Positions 48,669 to 57,809 of a stretch of DNA of 64,000 nucleotides are shown here, in pieces. Each line of letters begins with the position of its first letter. The first letter of the stretch is position 1. The DNA comes from Acidobacteriota bacterium (lineage in GTDB: Bacteria; Acidobacteriota; Terriglobia; Terriglobales; Acidobacteriaceae). Under the pieces are notes generated by a model. The model made no database searches. It was not told the origin of the DNA and saw only the letters and a list, made by a program, of their open reading frames with translations. The position numbers were made by a program, and so were the translations under genes. The DNA lies in contig JAJZAL010000003.1 in the NCBI GenBank assembly GCA_021799405.1, positions 29,079 through 93,078 on the forward strand, written 5' to 3'.

Positions 48669-51296
48669 TTACTGTTGCGGATTTTGCTTGTTCTGATTGC
48701 CTTTAGGGCTTTTCCCGTGCAGGCCGAAGAGACGGGACCAGAAACCACGCTTCTTTTTCGGCTTTGGTTGCTGAGCCGGCTGAGGCTGGGCCGGCTGAGG
48801 CGCCGGCACGGTGACCGTGTTTTGCTGGACGGTATTTTCTGGTGGCTGGGTCGGCGACTGCTGAGGTTGCGAGGGCTGCTTTTTCCCGACGCCAAAGATG
48901 CGCTGGAAAAGGTTGGGCTGGTTGAGGTTCTTGTGATCACAAGTTTCGGTGGGCTGGGTACCGTCGAGGAACCACGCGGTGTAATCGTCGGGGCAATCGG
49001 GTGTGGCGATGAGGTTGGTGGTCTTGTCGAGGGATTCCTCGATAACGCCCTGGGGTGGAGTGAAGGGCTCCATGTCAGAGTACTGAGGGAGTTTCTGGGC
49101 GCGCTTCATGAAGTCAGCCCAGATAGGCAGGGCGGCAAGTGCGCCTTCGATGTGGAGGTCTGAGTAATTGTCGTTGCCGACCCATACGACACAGAGGAGA
49201 TTGCTGGTGAAGCCGGCAAACCATGAGTCGTTTTCTGTGCCGGTTTTGCCGGCGGCGGGGGCGGTGAAGCCGAATTCGCTGCGGATGCCAGCGCCCGTGC
49301 CGTGGTGGGAGTCCACGACGGCTTCCATCATGGCGGCGGTGAGAAAGGCGACGCGAGGATCAAGAAGCTGGGCGCTCTGGGGCTGGTAGTTGGCGATGAC
49401 GTCGCCGTTGGGGGCGCGTACGGAGGCGAGCAGCCAGGGAGTGATTTTGAGACCGCTGTTGTCGAACATGGTGTAGGCGCCGGCGAGTTCGATGGGGGTG
49501 GCATCGTAGGTGCCGATGGCGACAGATGGAGTGGGCTGGGCGTTGACGATGCCTGCCTGATGCGCGAGCTGGACGACGTTGTTGAGTCCGGCCATTTCCG
49601 CCAGGGAGATGGTGGCGTTGTTGAGCGAGCGGGCCAGTGCGGTGCGGGCGGTAACGACGCCGAAGTATTTGTTTTCGAAGTCGTGGGGCGAGTAAGTCTG
49701 CCCGTCGGGCATGGTGAAAGTGGTGGGCTCGTCATTGAGCATGGTGACGGGGGAGAACATGGCGGTGACGCCCTGGAAGTTGGTCAGGGGCGTGCCAGCA
49801 AGCGCAGTGTTGAAGGCCGAGGCAATGACGATGGGCTTGAAGGTCGAGCCGGTGGGGCGCTCGGCGAGGGCGTGATTGAGCTGGCTCTTAGCGTAGTCCT
49901 GGCCGCCGACGAGGGCGAGCACCTGACCGGTGTGCGGGTTGAGCGCTACAAGCGCGACCTGGGGCAGGATGAGGGGCTTGATGGGCAGGTGGTGGTATTT
50001 CTCGTAGCGGACGATGCGGTCGTGGCGTGCCTTGATGAACTTGTCGACCTGGTCCATGCCCTGGGCGACGGCGGTGGTGGCGGCCTGCTGCAACTGGGGA
50101 TCGAGGGAAGTGTAGATACGGAGGCCCTCGTCGTTATAGGCGTTGTTGCCGAGGCGCTGGGCAAGCTGGTGGCGGACCATGTCCACGAAGTAGGGCGCTT
50201 CGCCGGCGTCGACGGCCTGGGCTATGAGGTGGATGGGCTTCGCCTTGGCCTGTTCTGCCTGCTGCTTGGTGATGGCGCCGGTTTGGACCATAGCGTCAAG
50301 AACCATATTGCGGCGCACCGTGGCGCGGTGCGGATGGATCGTGGGGCTAAAGTAGGTTGGGCCCTGGATGAGACCGGCGAGCAGGGCGGACTCGTCGAGG
50401 TTGAGCTGACCAACGTCTTTGCCAAAGAAGGCGTGAGCGGCTTCTCCGAAGCCGTTGACGGCGAAGCTGCCGCGCTCACCGAGCGGAACTTCGTTGGCAT
50501 AGAACTGGAAGATCTGCTTCTTGGAGAGCTTATGCTCCAGTTGCAGCGTGACGATGACTTGCAGGAACTTGCGGCGCCAAGTACGGGCGGGGGTGAGGAA
50601 GAACATCTTGGCCACCTGCATGTCGATGGTGGAAGCGCCTTCGAGATAGTGGTGGCCGGGGGTGATGTCATTGAGAGCCGAGCGGAGGATGCCGGTGTAG
50701 GAGAGCGCTCCGTGGTGGAAGAAGCGGCGATCTTCAATGGCGATGACGGCGTCGACAAGATTTTGGGGCAGCTCGTTGTAGGTGATGAGGCGGCGCTTGA
50801 CGCGATTGGCGTCCGAGAGGCCGGTGATGAGGAGCGGCTCGAGCTGATATGCAGCCAACTGCTGGCCGTTCTGGCCCATAATCTGAGAGACCTGGCCGTT
50901 GCCAAAGGTGATGGTGGCCGAGTCCGGGGCATGATAGGAGAGCGGGCCGGGATAGACGGTGACGGAGTTGGAAGTGACTGAGTAGGTGCCCATCTGTGAG
51001 ACGGGAGTGGCGCCCTGCTCGGTATAGCCGGCCTGGGTGAGCTGATTGACGACGAAGCCTGGATCGATGGTCTGGCCAGGGCGGACCTCAAACGGGGCGG
51101 CGTAGATCTTGGCCGTGTTGGCGAAAAGCGGTTGGGAGAGGCGGGCGTCGACGATGCGCTGGTACTTGTAGTAGTAGAAGGCGAAGATTGCACCGAAGGC
51201 GATGACTCCGGCGGCGACGAGCATAATCGCAACGGCGAGGAACTTATGCTTCGCGACACCACGTACGGGGCGCTTAACCTTAACCTTTACTGCCAA
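48669..51296 (-). CDS. Bifunctional class A penicillin-binding protein (PBP1-type)
   Basis: Synthesises and cross-links peptidoglycan. The 875 residues contain a basic cytoplasmic start, a membrane helix (about 19-41), a UB2H-like region (about 55-150), glycosyltransferase 51 with the catalytic motif IEDRRFFHH (187-195) and GASTIDMQVAKM (220-231), and a transpeptidase with S484-T-F-K487, SLNN and GKTGTENDSWFAG. The normal GT51 motif GGSTITQQL is changed here to GASTIDMQV. The C-terminus is a roughly 100-residue Pro/Gln-rich tail ending in a basic stretch. Start TTG at 51296 (adjacent VKVKVKRPV looks native). It lies 59 bp downstream of proS. Confidence 0.92.
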   Translation of the reverse strand: MAVKVKVKRPVRGVAKHKFLAVAIMLVAAGVIAFGAIFAFYYYKYQRIVDARLSQPLFANTAKIYAAPFEVRPGQTIDPGFVVNQLTQAGYTEQGATPVSQMGTYSVTSNSVTVYPGPLSYHAPDSATITFGNGQVSQIMGQNGQQLAAYQLEPLLITGLSDANRVKRRLITYNELPQNLVDAVIAIEDRRFFHHGALSYTGILRSALNDITPGHHYLEGASTIDMQVAKMFFLTPARTWRRKFLQVIVTLQLEHKLSKKQIFQFYANEVPLGERGSFAVNGFGEAAHAFFGKDVGQLNLDESALLAGLIQGPTYFSPTIHPHRATVRRNMVLDAMVQTGAITKQQAEQAKAKPIHLIAQAVDAGEAPYFVDMVRHQLAQRLGNNAYNDEGLRIYTSLDPQLQQAATTAVAQGMDQVDKFIKARHDRIVRYEKYHHLPIKPLILPQVALVALNPHTGQVLALVGGQDYAKSQLNHALAERPTGSTFKPIVIASAFNTALAGTPLTNFQGVTAMFSPVTMLNDEPTTFTMPDGQTYSPHDFENKYFGVVTARTALARSLNNATISLAEMAGLNNVVQLAHQAGIVNAQPTPSVAIGTYDATPIELAGAYTMFDNSGLKITPWLLASVRAPNGDVIANYQPQSAQLLDPRVAFLTAAMMEAVVDSHHGTGAGIRSEFGFTAPAAGKTGTENDSWFAGFTSNLLCVVWVGNDNYSDLHIEGALAALPIWADFMKRAQKLPQYSDMEPFTPPQGVIEESLDKTTNLIATPDCPDDYTAWFLDGTQPTETCDHKNLNQPNLFQRIFGVGKKQPSQPQQSPTQPPENTVQQNTVTVPAPQPAQPQPAQQPKPKKKRGFWSRLFGLHGKSPKGNQNKQNPQQ

Positions 51297-51334
51297 TCCA
51301 CTACCCTGCCTTTTTGGTGCTTATGGAGTGATGA

Positions 51335-51362
51335 CGCCTGAGCGGGCGTTCGTGCTCAGGCG
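51335..51362. other. Hairpin overlapping the end of proS
   Basis: Perfect 9-bp inverted repeat CGCCTGAGC / GCTCAGGCG with a 10-nt loop that includes the proS stop codon. No T-tract follows in the leftward direction, so it is more likely an attenuating or mRNA-stabilising structure between proS and the PBP gene than an intrinsic terminator. Confidence 0.35.
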
Positions 51363-53155
51363 AGGAGAGCCGCGAACGCCGCGGCGGCGTCTGCCAGAGG
51401 CAGTTCCTGTGTCGATAGGCTGGAGCGGGTGACAAGTTCGACCTTGCCCTCAGCCGTTTTTTTGCCAACGGTGAAGCGGTAGGGGATACCGATGAGATCC
51501 GCATCCTTGAACTTTACGCCGGCACGCTCGTCGCGGTCGTCAAGGAGAACATCGAAGCCCAAGGCTTCGAGCTGCGAGGCGAGTTTTTCGCCGGCGGCGC
51601 GGAGGCTTTCATCGGAGATGTTGGTGATGGTGACGACCACATCGAAGGGCGCGATGGTGCGTGGCAGCCAGAAGCCGTTAGTGTCGTTGTTCTGCTCGAT
51701 GGAGGCGGTGAGGATGCGCTCAATGCCGATGCCGTAGCTACCCATGATGGGGGTGACTTCCTTACCGTTGGCGTCGAGGACGCTCGCACCCATGGACTTG
51801 GCATATTTATAGCCGAGCTTGAAGATGTGGCCGATTTCTACGGCTTTAGCGACCTTGAGGGGCTGCCCACATTGGGGGCAGCCTTCACCTTCGACGACGT
51901 CGCGGATGTCGGCGGCGAGGGTCCAGGTAAAGTCGCGGCCGGGTGTGACGTTGCGGAAGTGGTAGTCGATCTGGTTGGCTCCGCAGACGAGATTCTTGCG
52001 ACCTTCAAGGCCGTGGTCGAGGATGACGACTATCTCGCCGTCCTTATTTTTTCCGCTGCTGAAGGCCGGTAATTCACTGCCCGGGTTCTGGACTTCCTTT
52101 GGCTTCAATCCAATCGGACCCAGATAGCCTGCCGGACCGTGCATGTATTTTTCCAATTCTTCGGTCACCATGGGGCGAACTTCACTTGCGCCAATGCTGG
52201 TTAAGAGCTTCGTCTCATTAACAAAGTGGTCCCCGCGCAGGAAGGCAGCCACCGGTTCCCAGATTTCCACGCCATCGTTCGAATAGCCGCATTTAGCCAT
52301 ATATGCGACGCACTTGATGTCAGAGGCCGGGGAGATTTGGAAGAACTCGGCGACGTCGGAGATGGCGGCGGTATTGGGTGTGTGGACGAGCTCGGGTTTG
52401 CCATCGCCGGTGGGGGCCATCTCTTCGACGGGGGCGAGGCGCGAGGTGGCTTTTTCCATGTTGGCGGCGTAGTGGCACTGGGCGCAGCTGGCGATGAGAT
52501 CTTCGCCGGCGTCGGTGTAGACCATGAATTCCTGCGACTGGGAGCCGCCCATGGCTCCGGAGTGGGCTTCAACCGCGACGAAATCGAGGCCGCAGCGGGT
52601 GAAGATCGCGCGGTAGGCGGTGTCGTGGAGATCGTAGCTTTTGTCGAGGCCGGCGGCGTCGATGTCGAAGGAGTAGCTGTCCTTCATGATGAACTGGCGG
52701 ACGCGCAGGAGGCCGGATTTGGGACGGGGTTCGTCGCGGAATTTGGTCTGGATCTGGTACCAGATTTGGGGGAGCTGTTTGTAGCTGCGGAGCTCCTTGC
52801 GGGCGATGTCGGTCATGACCTCTTCGTGGGTCATGCCGAGGCAGAGCCATGCGCCTTTGCGGTCCTGGAGACGGAACATGTTCTGGCCCATGGCAGTCCA
52901 GCGGCCGCTTTGCTCCCAGATTTCAGAAGGATGAATGGCGGGAAGCAGGAATTCCTGGCCGATTTTGTCCATTTCTTCGCGGACGATGGCGATGATTTTG
53001 TTGATGGATCGCTGTCCCATGAAGAGATAGGAGTAGATGCCGGCGCCAAGCTGGCGGATGTAGCCGGAGCGGAGCAGAAACTTGTGGCTGGCGACTTCGG
53101 CGTCAGACGGGGCTTCGCGGAGGGTGGGGACAAAAAGCCGGGACCAGTAGTGCAT
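51356..53155 (-). CDS. proS: Prolyl-tRNA synthetase (bacterial type)
   Basis: Charges tRNA-Pro. The 599-residue class II synthetase has the N-terminal [20 protein letters not shown], motif 2 [20 protein letters not shown], the YbaK-like editing insertion (about 225-390), motif 3 [18 protein letters not shown], and a C-terminal anticodon-binding domain with [21 protein letters not shown]. Length matches the E. coli-type enzyme (572) with small insertions. ATG at 53155. Confidence 0.97.
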   Translation of the reverse strand: MHYWSRLFVPTLREAPSDAEVASHKFLLRSGYIRQLGAGIYSYLFMGQRSINKIIAIVREEMDKIGQEFLLPAIHPSEIWEQSGRWTAMGQNMFRLQDRKGAWLCLGMTHEEVMTDIARKELRSYKQLPQIWYQIQTKFRDEPRPKSGLLRVRQFIMKDSYSFDIDAAGLDKSYDLHDTAYRAIFTRCGLDFVAVEAHSGAMGGSQSQEFMVYTDAGEDLIASCAQCHYAANMEKATSRLAPVEEMAPTGDGKPELVHTPNTAAISDVAEFFQISPASDIKCVAYMAKCGYSNDGVEIWEPVAAFLRGDHFVNETKLLTSIGASEVRPMVTEELEKYMHGPAGYLGPIGLKPKEVQNPGSELPAFSSGKNKDGEIVVILDHGLEGRKNLVCGANQIDYHFRNVTPGRDFTWTLAADIRDVVEGEGCPQCGQPLKVAKAVEIGHIFKLGYKYAKSMGASVLDANGKEVTPIMGSYGIGIERILTASIEQNNDTNGFWLPRTIAPFDVVVTITNISDESLRAAGEKLASQLEALGFDVLLDDRDERAGVKFKDADLIGIPYRFTVGKKTAEGKVELVTRSSLSTQELPLADAAAAFAALLA

Positions 53156-53387
53156 GCGAGCGAGTTTACCTTTTGGAGCCGCAGCCGGTGGCGCGGGTGG
53201 AATTCATCCGAGGATGTTTCATTTTAACTGCTGCAGCGGCGCTGAATGGGGTGAAGGGATTGTGGCGGTTGCGCAGGGTGATTCCGGGGAAGAGGATGCG
53301 AAAGGTGGGAAATGGATGAACTTGCAGGGAGTTGCAGCAAGGAGAATCGTCGGCGGACTCGGCCAACGATCCCCGTAAGTAGCGGAA

Positions 53388-54290
53388 TCAATGGGAGCTG
53401 CAGGCGCCGGTACCTTCTGGGGCAGCTGGGTCGTGCGTTCCCGGAGCGTTGGGCCAATCGGGCTGCTCCATGACGATTTTTGCTGCATCTTCAAGTGAGA
53501 TGTTGGGCGGGGCGGGCCTGAAATCAGTATCGTAGTCGTCCTCATTCTGGCTGATGGTCTTGAAGAAGAGGATGTGGCCATTGATGTGGACCCGGGTTTC
53601 GACAATTTCCCAGACGTAAGGCTCCAGTTCCTTGCGGACGACACAGAAGGTGCCACCCTGGTTCATGTGCCCGAGTAAGCCCCAAAAAAAATTGACGTTA
53701 TGGATGAGCCTGCCCTTAAAGACGACGATGCGATTCTGTTCGCGATCGAGGACCATTTCTCCGGCCATGGCGGCAAAGACGCGGTCTTCCATGGTGGGCG
53801 GATTGAAGTCTGGGTTGGGCTTGTAGCTGAGGGTGACCTCCCTGGGGGTTACATTGGTGACGCTCCAGAGGAACGCGTCGGGGATCATCTTCAGCAACTG
53901 CTCGGTTTGCTGAGCGTCGTTCCGGCTGCTCTGGCGCTGTTTTTGCTGGAGGGCCGGACTATTCACGAAGTTGTCAATCTTGGCGCTTTGCTGCTGTATC
54001 GGAACTGCTTGGCCGTTGAGTTGGGTAATTCGGTTGAGCGAGCCGTGGGACGTGGTCTGGATGACGATGGTGTACTTGTTCTTCTGGGGTTGAATGTCAT
54101 GATCGTGGAAGATAAAAACCGAATGGTCGTTGTTCGCGGCGGCGATCTCGGTTTTGACCGCGGTCCAGACCATGTCAGTGACTTGCTGCTGAGTGAAGCC
54201 CTGATTCGAGTTCTGGGCAAAGGCCGCTACGGGAGCCAGGGAAAGTGTTGCGATCAGGAAGCTGGAAAGTATGTTCGTTGGTTTCATCAT
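53388..54290 (-). CDS. Secreted protein of unknown function
   Basis: A 300-residue exported protein: Sec signal MMKPTNILSSFLIATLSLAP then VAAFAQ, followed by a soluble domain with alternating polar strands (YTIVIQTTSHGSLNRITQLN, VFAAMAGEMVLDREQNRIVVF, YVWEIVETRVHINGHILFFK). The pattern resembles outer-membrane/periplasmic LolA-like half-barrels in general style, but no family is recognised. A late DxxPAPPNISLEDAAKIV segment and a short His/Cys tail end the protein. Monocistronic, divergent from the thioesterase gene. Confidence 0.7.
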   Translation of the reverse strand: MMKPTNILSSFLIATLSLAPVAAFAQNSNQGFTQQQVTDMVWTAVKTEIAAANNDHSVFIFHDHDIQPQKNKYTIVIQTTSHGSLNRITQLNGQAVPIQQQSAKIDNFVNSPALQQKQRQSSRNDAQQTEQLLKMIPDAFLWSVTNVTPREVTLSYKPNPDFNPPTMEDRVFAAMAGEMVLDREQNRIVVFKGRLIHNVNFFWGLLGHMNQGGTFCVVRKELEPYVWEIVETRVHINGHILFFKTISQNEDDYDTDFRPAPPNISLEDAAKIVMEQPDWPNAPGTHDPAAPEGTGACSSH

Positions 54291-54460
54291 TCAATATGCC
54301 GGTTCTTACAAGTGCTTCTATTTCTTAGGATGCCGATTGGCAAGGGGGGACGTCAAAACGGAGCACGTAGATGCTAATCCCTTGACGACGTGGATGAAAA
54401 CAAGAATCGGAGGGGTGATTTGCGAAATGACATGAGAGGCGTTCCCGTTACACTGGTGCC

Positions 54461-54901
54461 ATGACGATGGGTTCGACGACGAAGCTGCGTGTGCGGTATG
54501 CGGAAACCGACCAGATGGGTGTGGTGTATTACTCCAACTATTTTGTGTGGTGCGAGATTGGCAGGGTCGAATTCCTGCGGCAGCTGGGATTTGATTACAA
54601 GATGATGGAGGCCGAGGATGGCTGCATGCTACCAGTAGTGGAAGCTAGTTGCCGGTACAAGGCCCCCGCGCGGTATGACGATGAGGTGGTCATCGAGACG
54701 CGCGTGACCGGGCTGCGACAGAGCGTGATCAAGTTTGCGTACCGGATGCTGCGGGCAGCGACGGGGGAGTTGCTGGCCGAAGCCGAGACGGTGCATGTGG
54801 TGGTAAACATGCAGATGCAGAAGCAGTCGATGCCGGCGCGGTACACCGATGCGATACGAGCGACGATGCATGAGTCATCGCCAGAAGGCGTGCTGGGCTA
54901 G
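54461..54901 (+). CDS. 4HBT hot-dog acyl-CoA thioesterase (YbgC/FadM family)
   Basis: A 146-residue hot-dog fold protein with the catalytic Asp motif VRYAETDQMGVVYYSNYFVW (residues 11-30), followed by EIGRVEFLRQLGFDY. These are hallmarks of the YbgC/4-hydroxybenzoyl-CoA thioesterase family, which hydrolyse short or medium acyl-CoAs. The exact substrate is unknown. The ATG at 54461 gives the normal length. Convergent with the cupin gene, with only 6 bp between them. Confidence 0.9.
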   Translation: MTMGSTTKLRVRYAETDQMGVVYYSNYFVWCEIGRVEFLRQLGFDYKMMEAEDGCMLPVVEASCRYKAPARYDDEVVIETRVTGLRQSVIKFAYRMLRAATGELLAEAETVHVVVNMQMQKQSMPARYTDAIRATMHESSPEGVLG

Positions 54902-54907
54902 CATTTT

Positions 54908-55345
54908 CTAGCGAGGGGTCGCGGGATGGTTTGTGGCGCCCCAGTAGTCGTCAGGGAGGTTGACGACAATGGGATTTGGCGTGCTGCGGACGACAATCCA
55001 GCGGAAGGGCTCAGTGGCGGAGGGGTTGATTTCCATGTGTGGAAGCCAGGCCGGAACGTGAAGGAAGTCGCCTGCACGGGCGATCCCCTCAAATTCTCCG
55101 CGCTCTCCCCATTTCACGAGTGATTCTCCGGACAGCACATAGACGATGGTGTCCTGCTCGCCGTGGTGGTGGATGCCGGTGCGGGCTGCCGGTTCGACGA
55201 GGAATGTGCCACCCCACAACTGTGAAGAGGCGCCTACCTCAGCCGAGATGGCGGCCTGGCGGTGGGAACCGGGTGTTTGCCTGGTGCCGGGGTCGAATTG
55301 ATCGGGATGGACGATCTGAATCGATGTGGGATTGCGTTCTGCCAT
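54908..55345 (-). CDS. Cupin-domain protein
   Basis: A 145-residue single-domain cupin: the first metal motif GIHHHGEQDTIVYVLSGE (three His, one Glu) and second motif GDFLHVPAWLPHMEINPS. It could be a small dioxygenase, isomerase or ligand-binding protein. The conserved metal ligands suggest a bound metal, but the substrate cannot be deduced. It lies 38 bp upstream of nothing on its own strand other than intergenic DNA, so context gives no clue. Confidence 0.82.
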   Translation of the reverse strand: MAERNPTSIQIVHPDQFDPGTRQTPGSHRQAAISAEVGASSQLWGGTFLVEPAARTGIHHHGEQDTIVYVLSGESLVKWGERGEFEGIARAGDFLHVPAWLPHMEINPSATEPFRWIVVRSTPNPIVVNLPDDYWGATNHPATPR

Positions 55346-55383
55346 AGATTTTAGAGATGAATCCGTGAGGCCTGAGGTGCCAG

Positions 55384-57096
55384 CTATTGGGGCCCAAAGA
55401 TGTTTCCCAAGGCTTTCTGCAAGGGATTTTTCTTTTGCGGTGTCTTCTGGGTAGTTTGTTGCTGGGTGTTTCCGCCGAACATCTGGCCAAGATCAGGCGT
55501 AAAGATGGGGTGCGAGGTGGTGCCGCGAATGGCGACGGGGACGCCGTTCTTCATGGATTGGCCGATGCTGGCGCCGAATGCGCCGGGGAGCATGGATGCA
55601 GCGCGCTGGGCCAAGCCGCCAAGGCCGGAACTGGCGAGCTTGATCTTCAATTGATACTTGAGGGCGTTGGACGGGCTGATGGAGCCGTTGCCGGTGGCCG
55701 TGCCGAGGCCGCTGACGATTGCGGTGAGGTTCCTGGTCTGGATACCTTTGGGGCCATAGGTGAGGTTCGTGCTCAGTAGCTGGATGGTGGTATCCGAGCC
55801 GGTGTTGGCACCGGTGAGGGCGCTGATAGTGGAGAGTTTCTGACCAAGGTTGAAACCGGCGAGGCGAGTGTTAGAAATCTGAACTGGGCCAGCAATGACA
55901 GGGGTTGCGGCTGAGCCCGTGATGTTGAGTGCGGTGGTGAGTGTACCGCCTTGAAGCTTCGAGCCGGGCGGCAGTTGGATGCCAAGTGACGGCAGGAATG
56001 CAACGAGGGAGTCAATGGGCATGCTCCGGCCGGTGGCGTGGAGGTCGAGGACGGTGGTGGCGCCCTGCGTCTGGTAAGTGCCCTTGATGGATATTGCGGC
56101 TTTGCCGATGGTGAGGTCAGCTTTTTGGATCGTGCCGGAGAGGGACTGGAGATTTTGCGCGACGGTAAAGCCGATGTCGACGGGCTGGGAGGAAGGCGTA
56201 CCGTCTTTCGCCAGCTTGAGTTTTGTTACGTGCAGGGTTCCGTTCAGATTGGCCGTCTGGCCGTTCGAGACAATGTTGGCGTCGAGGTTAGCGATGCCGG
56301 AGATGCCCTGGCTGGAGGCGAGGAATTCCTTGGCGAGGTCGGCTTCTTTGAAAGTGACTTTAGCGGTGAGGGGCGTGGCGGCGGCATTGGTGGGATTGAT
56401 GGGGCCAGCATGGCCCTGGATGTTCATGGAGCCGGTACCGGGCAGATCTGCGCCGATGTTGAATGGAAAGGCGCTGGCGAAGGAGAAATGGTTGGCCGTG
56501 ACGTTGACATGGCTGTAGACGTGGGGCGCGCCAGTGGCTGGAAGATTACCGATGGTGATAGTTCCGTTCTTGATGGCGAGTTCGCTGACGGTGAGGTTGG
56601 GAAGCAGATTACTGTTTGCCGATGAGGGGCTCCTCGATTTTTTGGCCGATGAGTTGCCGGCGGAACTCGCAGATGTTATTGGAGCTGGGCCTCGATGGCT
56701 GGAGTTTCCGAGGCTCGAGTAGTTCCAGGTTCCGTCAGCGCGACGCAGGAGCGTGATGGAGGGTTGATCAATGGTAATTCCGGTGATGTGCAGTTGGTGG
56801 TTGAAGACGAGCGGCCAGATTTTGACGCCAATGAGGATGTCCTTGGCGGTGAGGAATGGGTTCCGACTGAAGGATGGGTCGTCGGCGACGGAGAGCGAAG
56901 AAGCTTCAAGGCTGCCGGTGAAGATGGAAAAGCTGAGGTGGCCAAGCTGGACCTGACGGTCGAGCGATTGTGAGAGAGCCGCTTCAATGTTTCCGCGATA
57001 AGTGTCAGCATCGAGGAAGTGATCGATAACAAAGGCGCCAATCAGCACAACGCATACTATGGCTGCAAGGATAATCCAGATTCGTTTGCTCTTCAT
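55384..57096 (-). CDS. AsmA-family protein
   Basis: A 570-residue protein anchored by an N-terminal helix (IWIILAAIVCVVLIGAFVID), followed by an AsmA domain (DADTYRGNIEAALSQSLDRQVQLG) and a long repeating beta-rich groove, with a C-terminal AsmA-like segment (GPVQISNTRLAGFNLGQKLS). Family members are bridge-like lipid-transfer proteins between inner and outer membranes. A Ser-rich stretch lies near 140-165 and a Gln/Lys-rich tail ends the protein. ATG at 57096. Monocistronic. Confidence 0.85.
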   Translation of the reverse strand: MKSKRIWIILAAIVCVVLIGAFVIDHFLDADTYRGNIEAALSQSLDRQVQLGHLSFSIFTGSLEASSLSVADDPSFSRNPFLTAKDILIGVKIWPLVFNHQLHITGITIDQPSITLLRRADGTWNYSSLGNSSHRGPAPITSASSAGNSSAKKSRSPSSANSNLLPNLTVSELAIKNGTITIGNLPATGAPHVYSHVNVTANHFSFASAFPFNIGADLPGTGSMNIQGHAGPINPTNAAATPLTAKVTFKEADLAKEFLASSQGISGIANLDANIVSNGQTANLNGTLHVTKLKLAKDGTPSSQPVDIGFTVAQNLQSLSGTIQKADLTIGKAAISIKGTYQTQGATTVLDLHATGRSMPIDSLVAFLPSLGIQLPPGSKLQGGTLTTALNITGSAATPVIAGPVQISNTRLAGFNLGQKLSTISALTGANTGSDTTIQLLSTNLTYGPKGIQTRNLTAIVSGLGTATGNGSISPSNALKYQLKIKLASSGLGGLAQRAASMLPGAFGASIGQSMKNGVPVAIRGTTSHPIFTPDLGQMFGGNTQQQTTQKTPQKKNPLQKALGNIFGPQ

Positions 57097-57202
57097 TGTT
57101 AGCCTCCGGCGCTGCCAATGAATACGGATGCGGTCTGAACGCTGGTCGTCCGGGCTGCATCACCAAGATACTCCCGAAGTGTGAATCGCAGTGAGGCGGA
57201 GG

Positions 57203-57628
57203 TCAGGCGGTGAGGCTGCGCGGCTTGACGTGTTCGCGGATGAACTGGACGGTAGTGTCGAGCAGTGTGCCAGGGCCGAAGATGGCGGCGACGCCTTTGG
57301 ACTTGAGGAATTCGATGTCCTGGTCGGGGATGGTGCCACCGACTACGACGAGAATGTCATCGGCACCGCGTTCGCGGAGGAGTTCGGTGACGCGTGGGAC
57401 GATGGCATTGTGCGCACCGGAGAGGATGCTCAGGCCAATGCAGTCCACATCTTCCTGAATAGCGGCGTTGACGATCATTTCGGGTGTCTGGCGGAGGCCT
57501 GTGTAGATGACTTCCATACCGGCATCCCGGAGGGCGCGAGCGATGACTTTTGCGCCGCGGTCATGGCCGTCGAGGCCAGGCTTAGCGACGAGAACGCGGA
57601 TCGGAGTGGTGCGGGTGGCGGAAGACAT
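57203..57628 (-). CDS. Stand-alone cobalamin-binding domain (methylmalonyl-CoA mutase C-terminal type)
   Basis: 141 residues comprising only the B12-binding Rossmann domain: DGHDRG (20-25) with the lower axial ligand H22, then GLSILSGAH and [11 protein letters not shown]. It corresponds to the C-terminal domain of methylmalonyl-CoA mutase and related acyl-CoA mutases (for example McmA2-type subunits), which needs a separate catalytic subunit. None is encoded in this window. The alternative is a G-protein-linked or regulatory B12 sensor. Confidence 0.88.
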   Translation of the reverse strand: MSSATRTTPIRVLVAKPGLDGHDRGAKVIARALRDAGMEVIYTGLRQTPEMIVNAAIQEDVDCIGLSILSGAHNAIVPRVTELLRERGADDILVVVGGTIPDQDIEFLKSKGVAAIFGPGTLLDTTVQFIREHVKPRSLTA

Positions 57629-57809
57629 AGGAAACAGGTGAGATTACCACAGAGAGCAGGGTGCGTGGCAGGGAAGTTGCGTGCCGCTGTCTGGAGTAGC
57701 GTGGCGCGGGGGTGGGTGGCTCGTGAGATGGGTGCGATGGGATGTTTGGGTGCGAGTGCAGCGGCAAACTGGTTGAAAGAATGTTTTGCTTACTACAATA
57801 AGAGGGATT

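Noticed and set aside
49302..50981. Long rightward open frame (559 codons) across the penicillin-binding protein gene
   Set aside because: Antisense to a clearly identified bifunctional PBP; acidic Gly/Val-rich translation with no domains is typical of high-GC shadow frames.
53154..53378. 74-codon open frame between proS and the secreted-protein gene
   Set aside because: No ribosome site, Gly/Ala-rich low-complexity translation and overlap with the proS promoter region.
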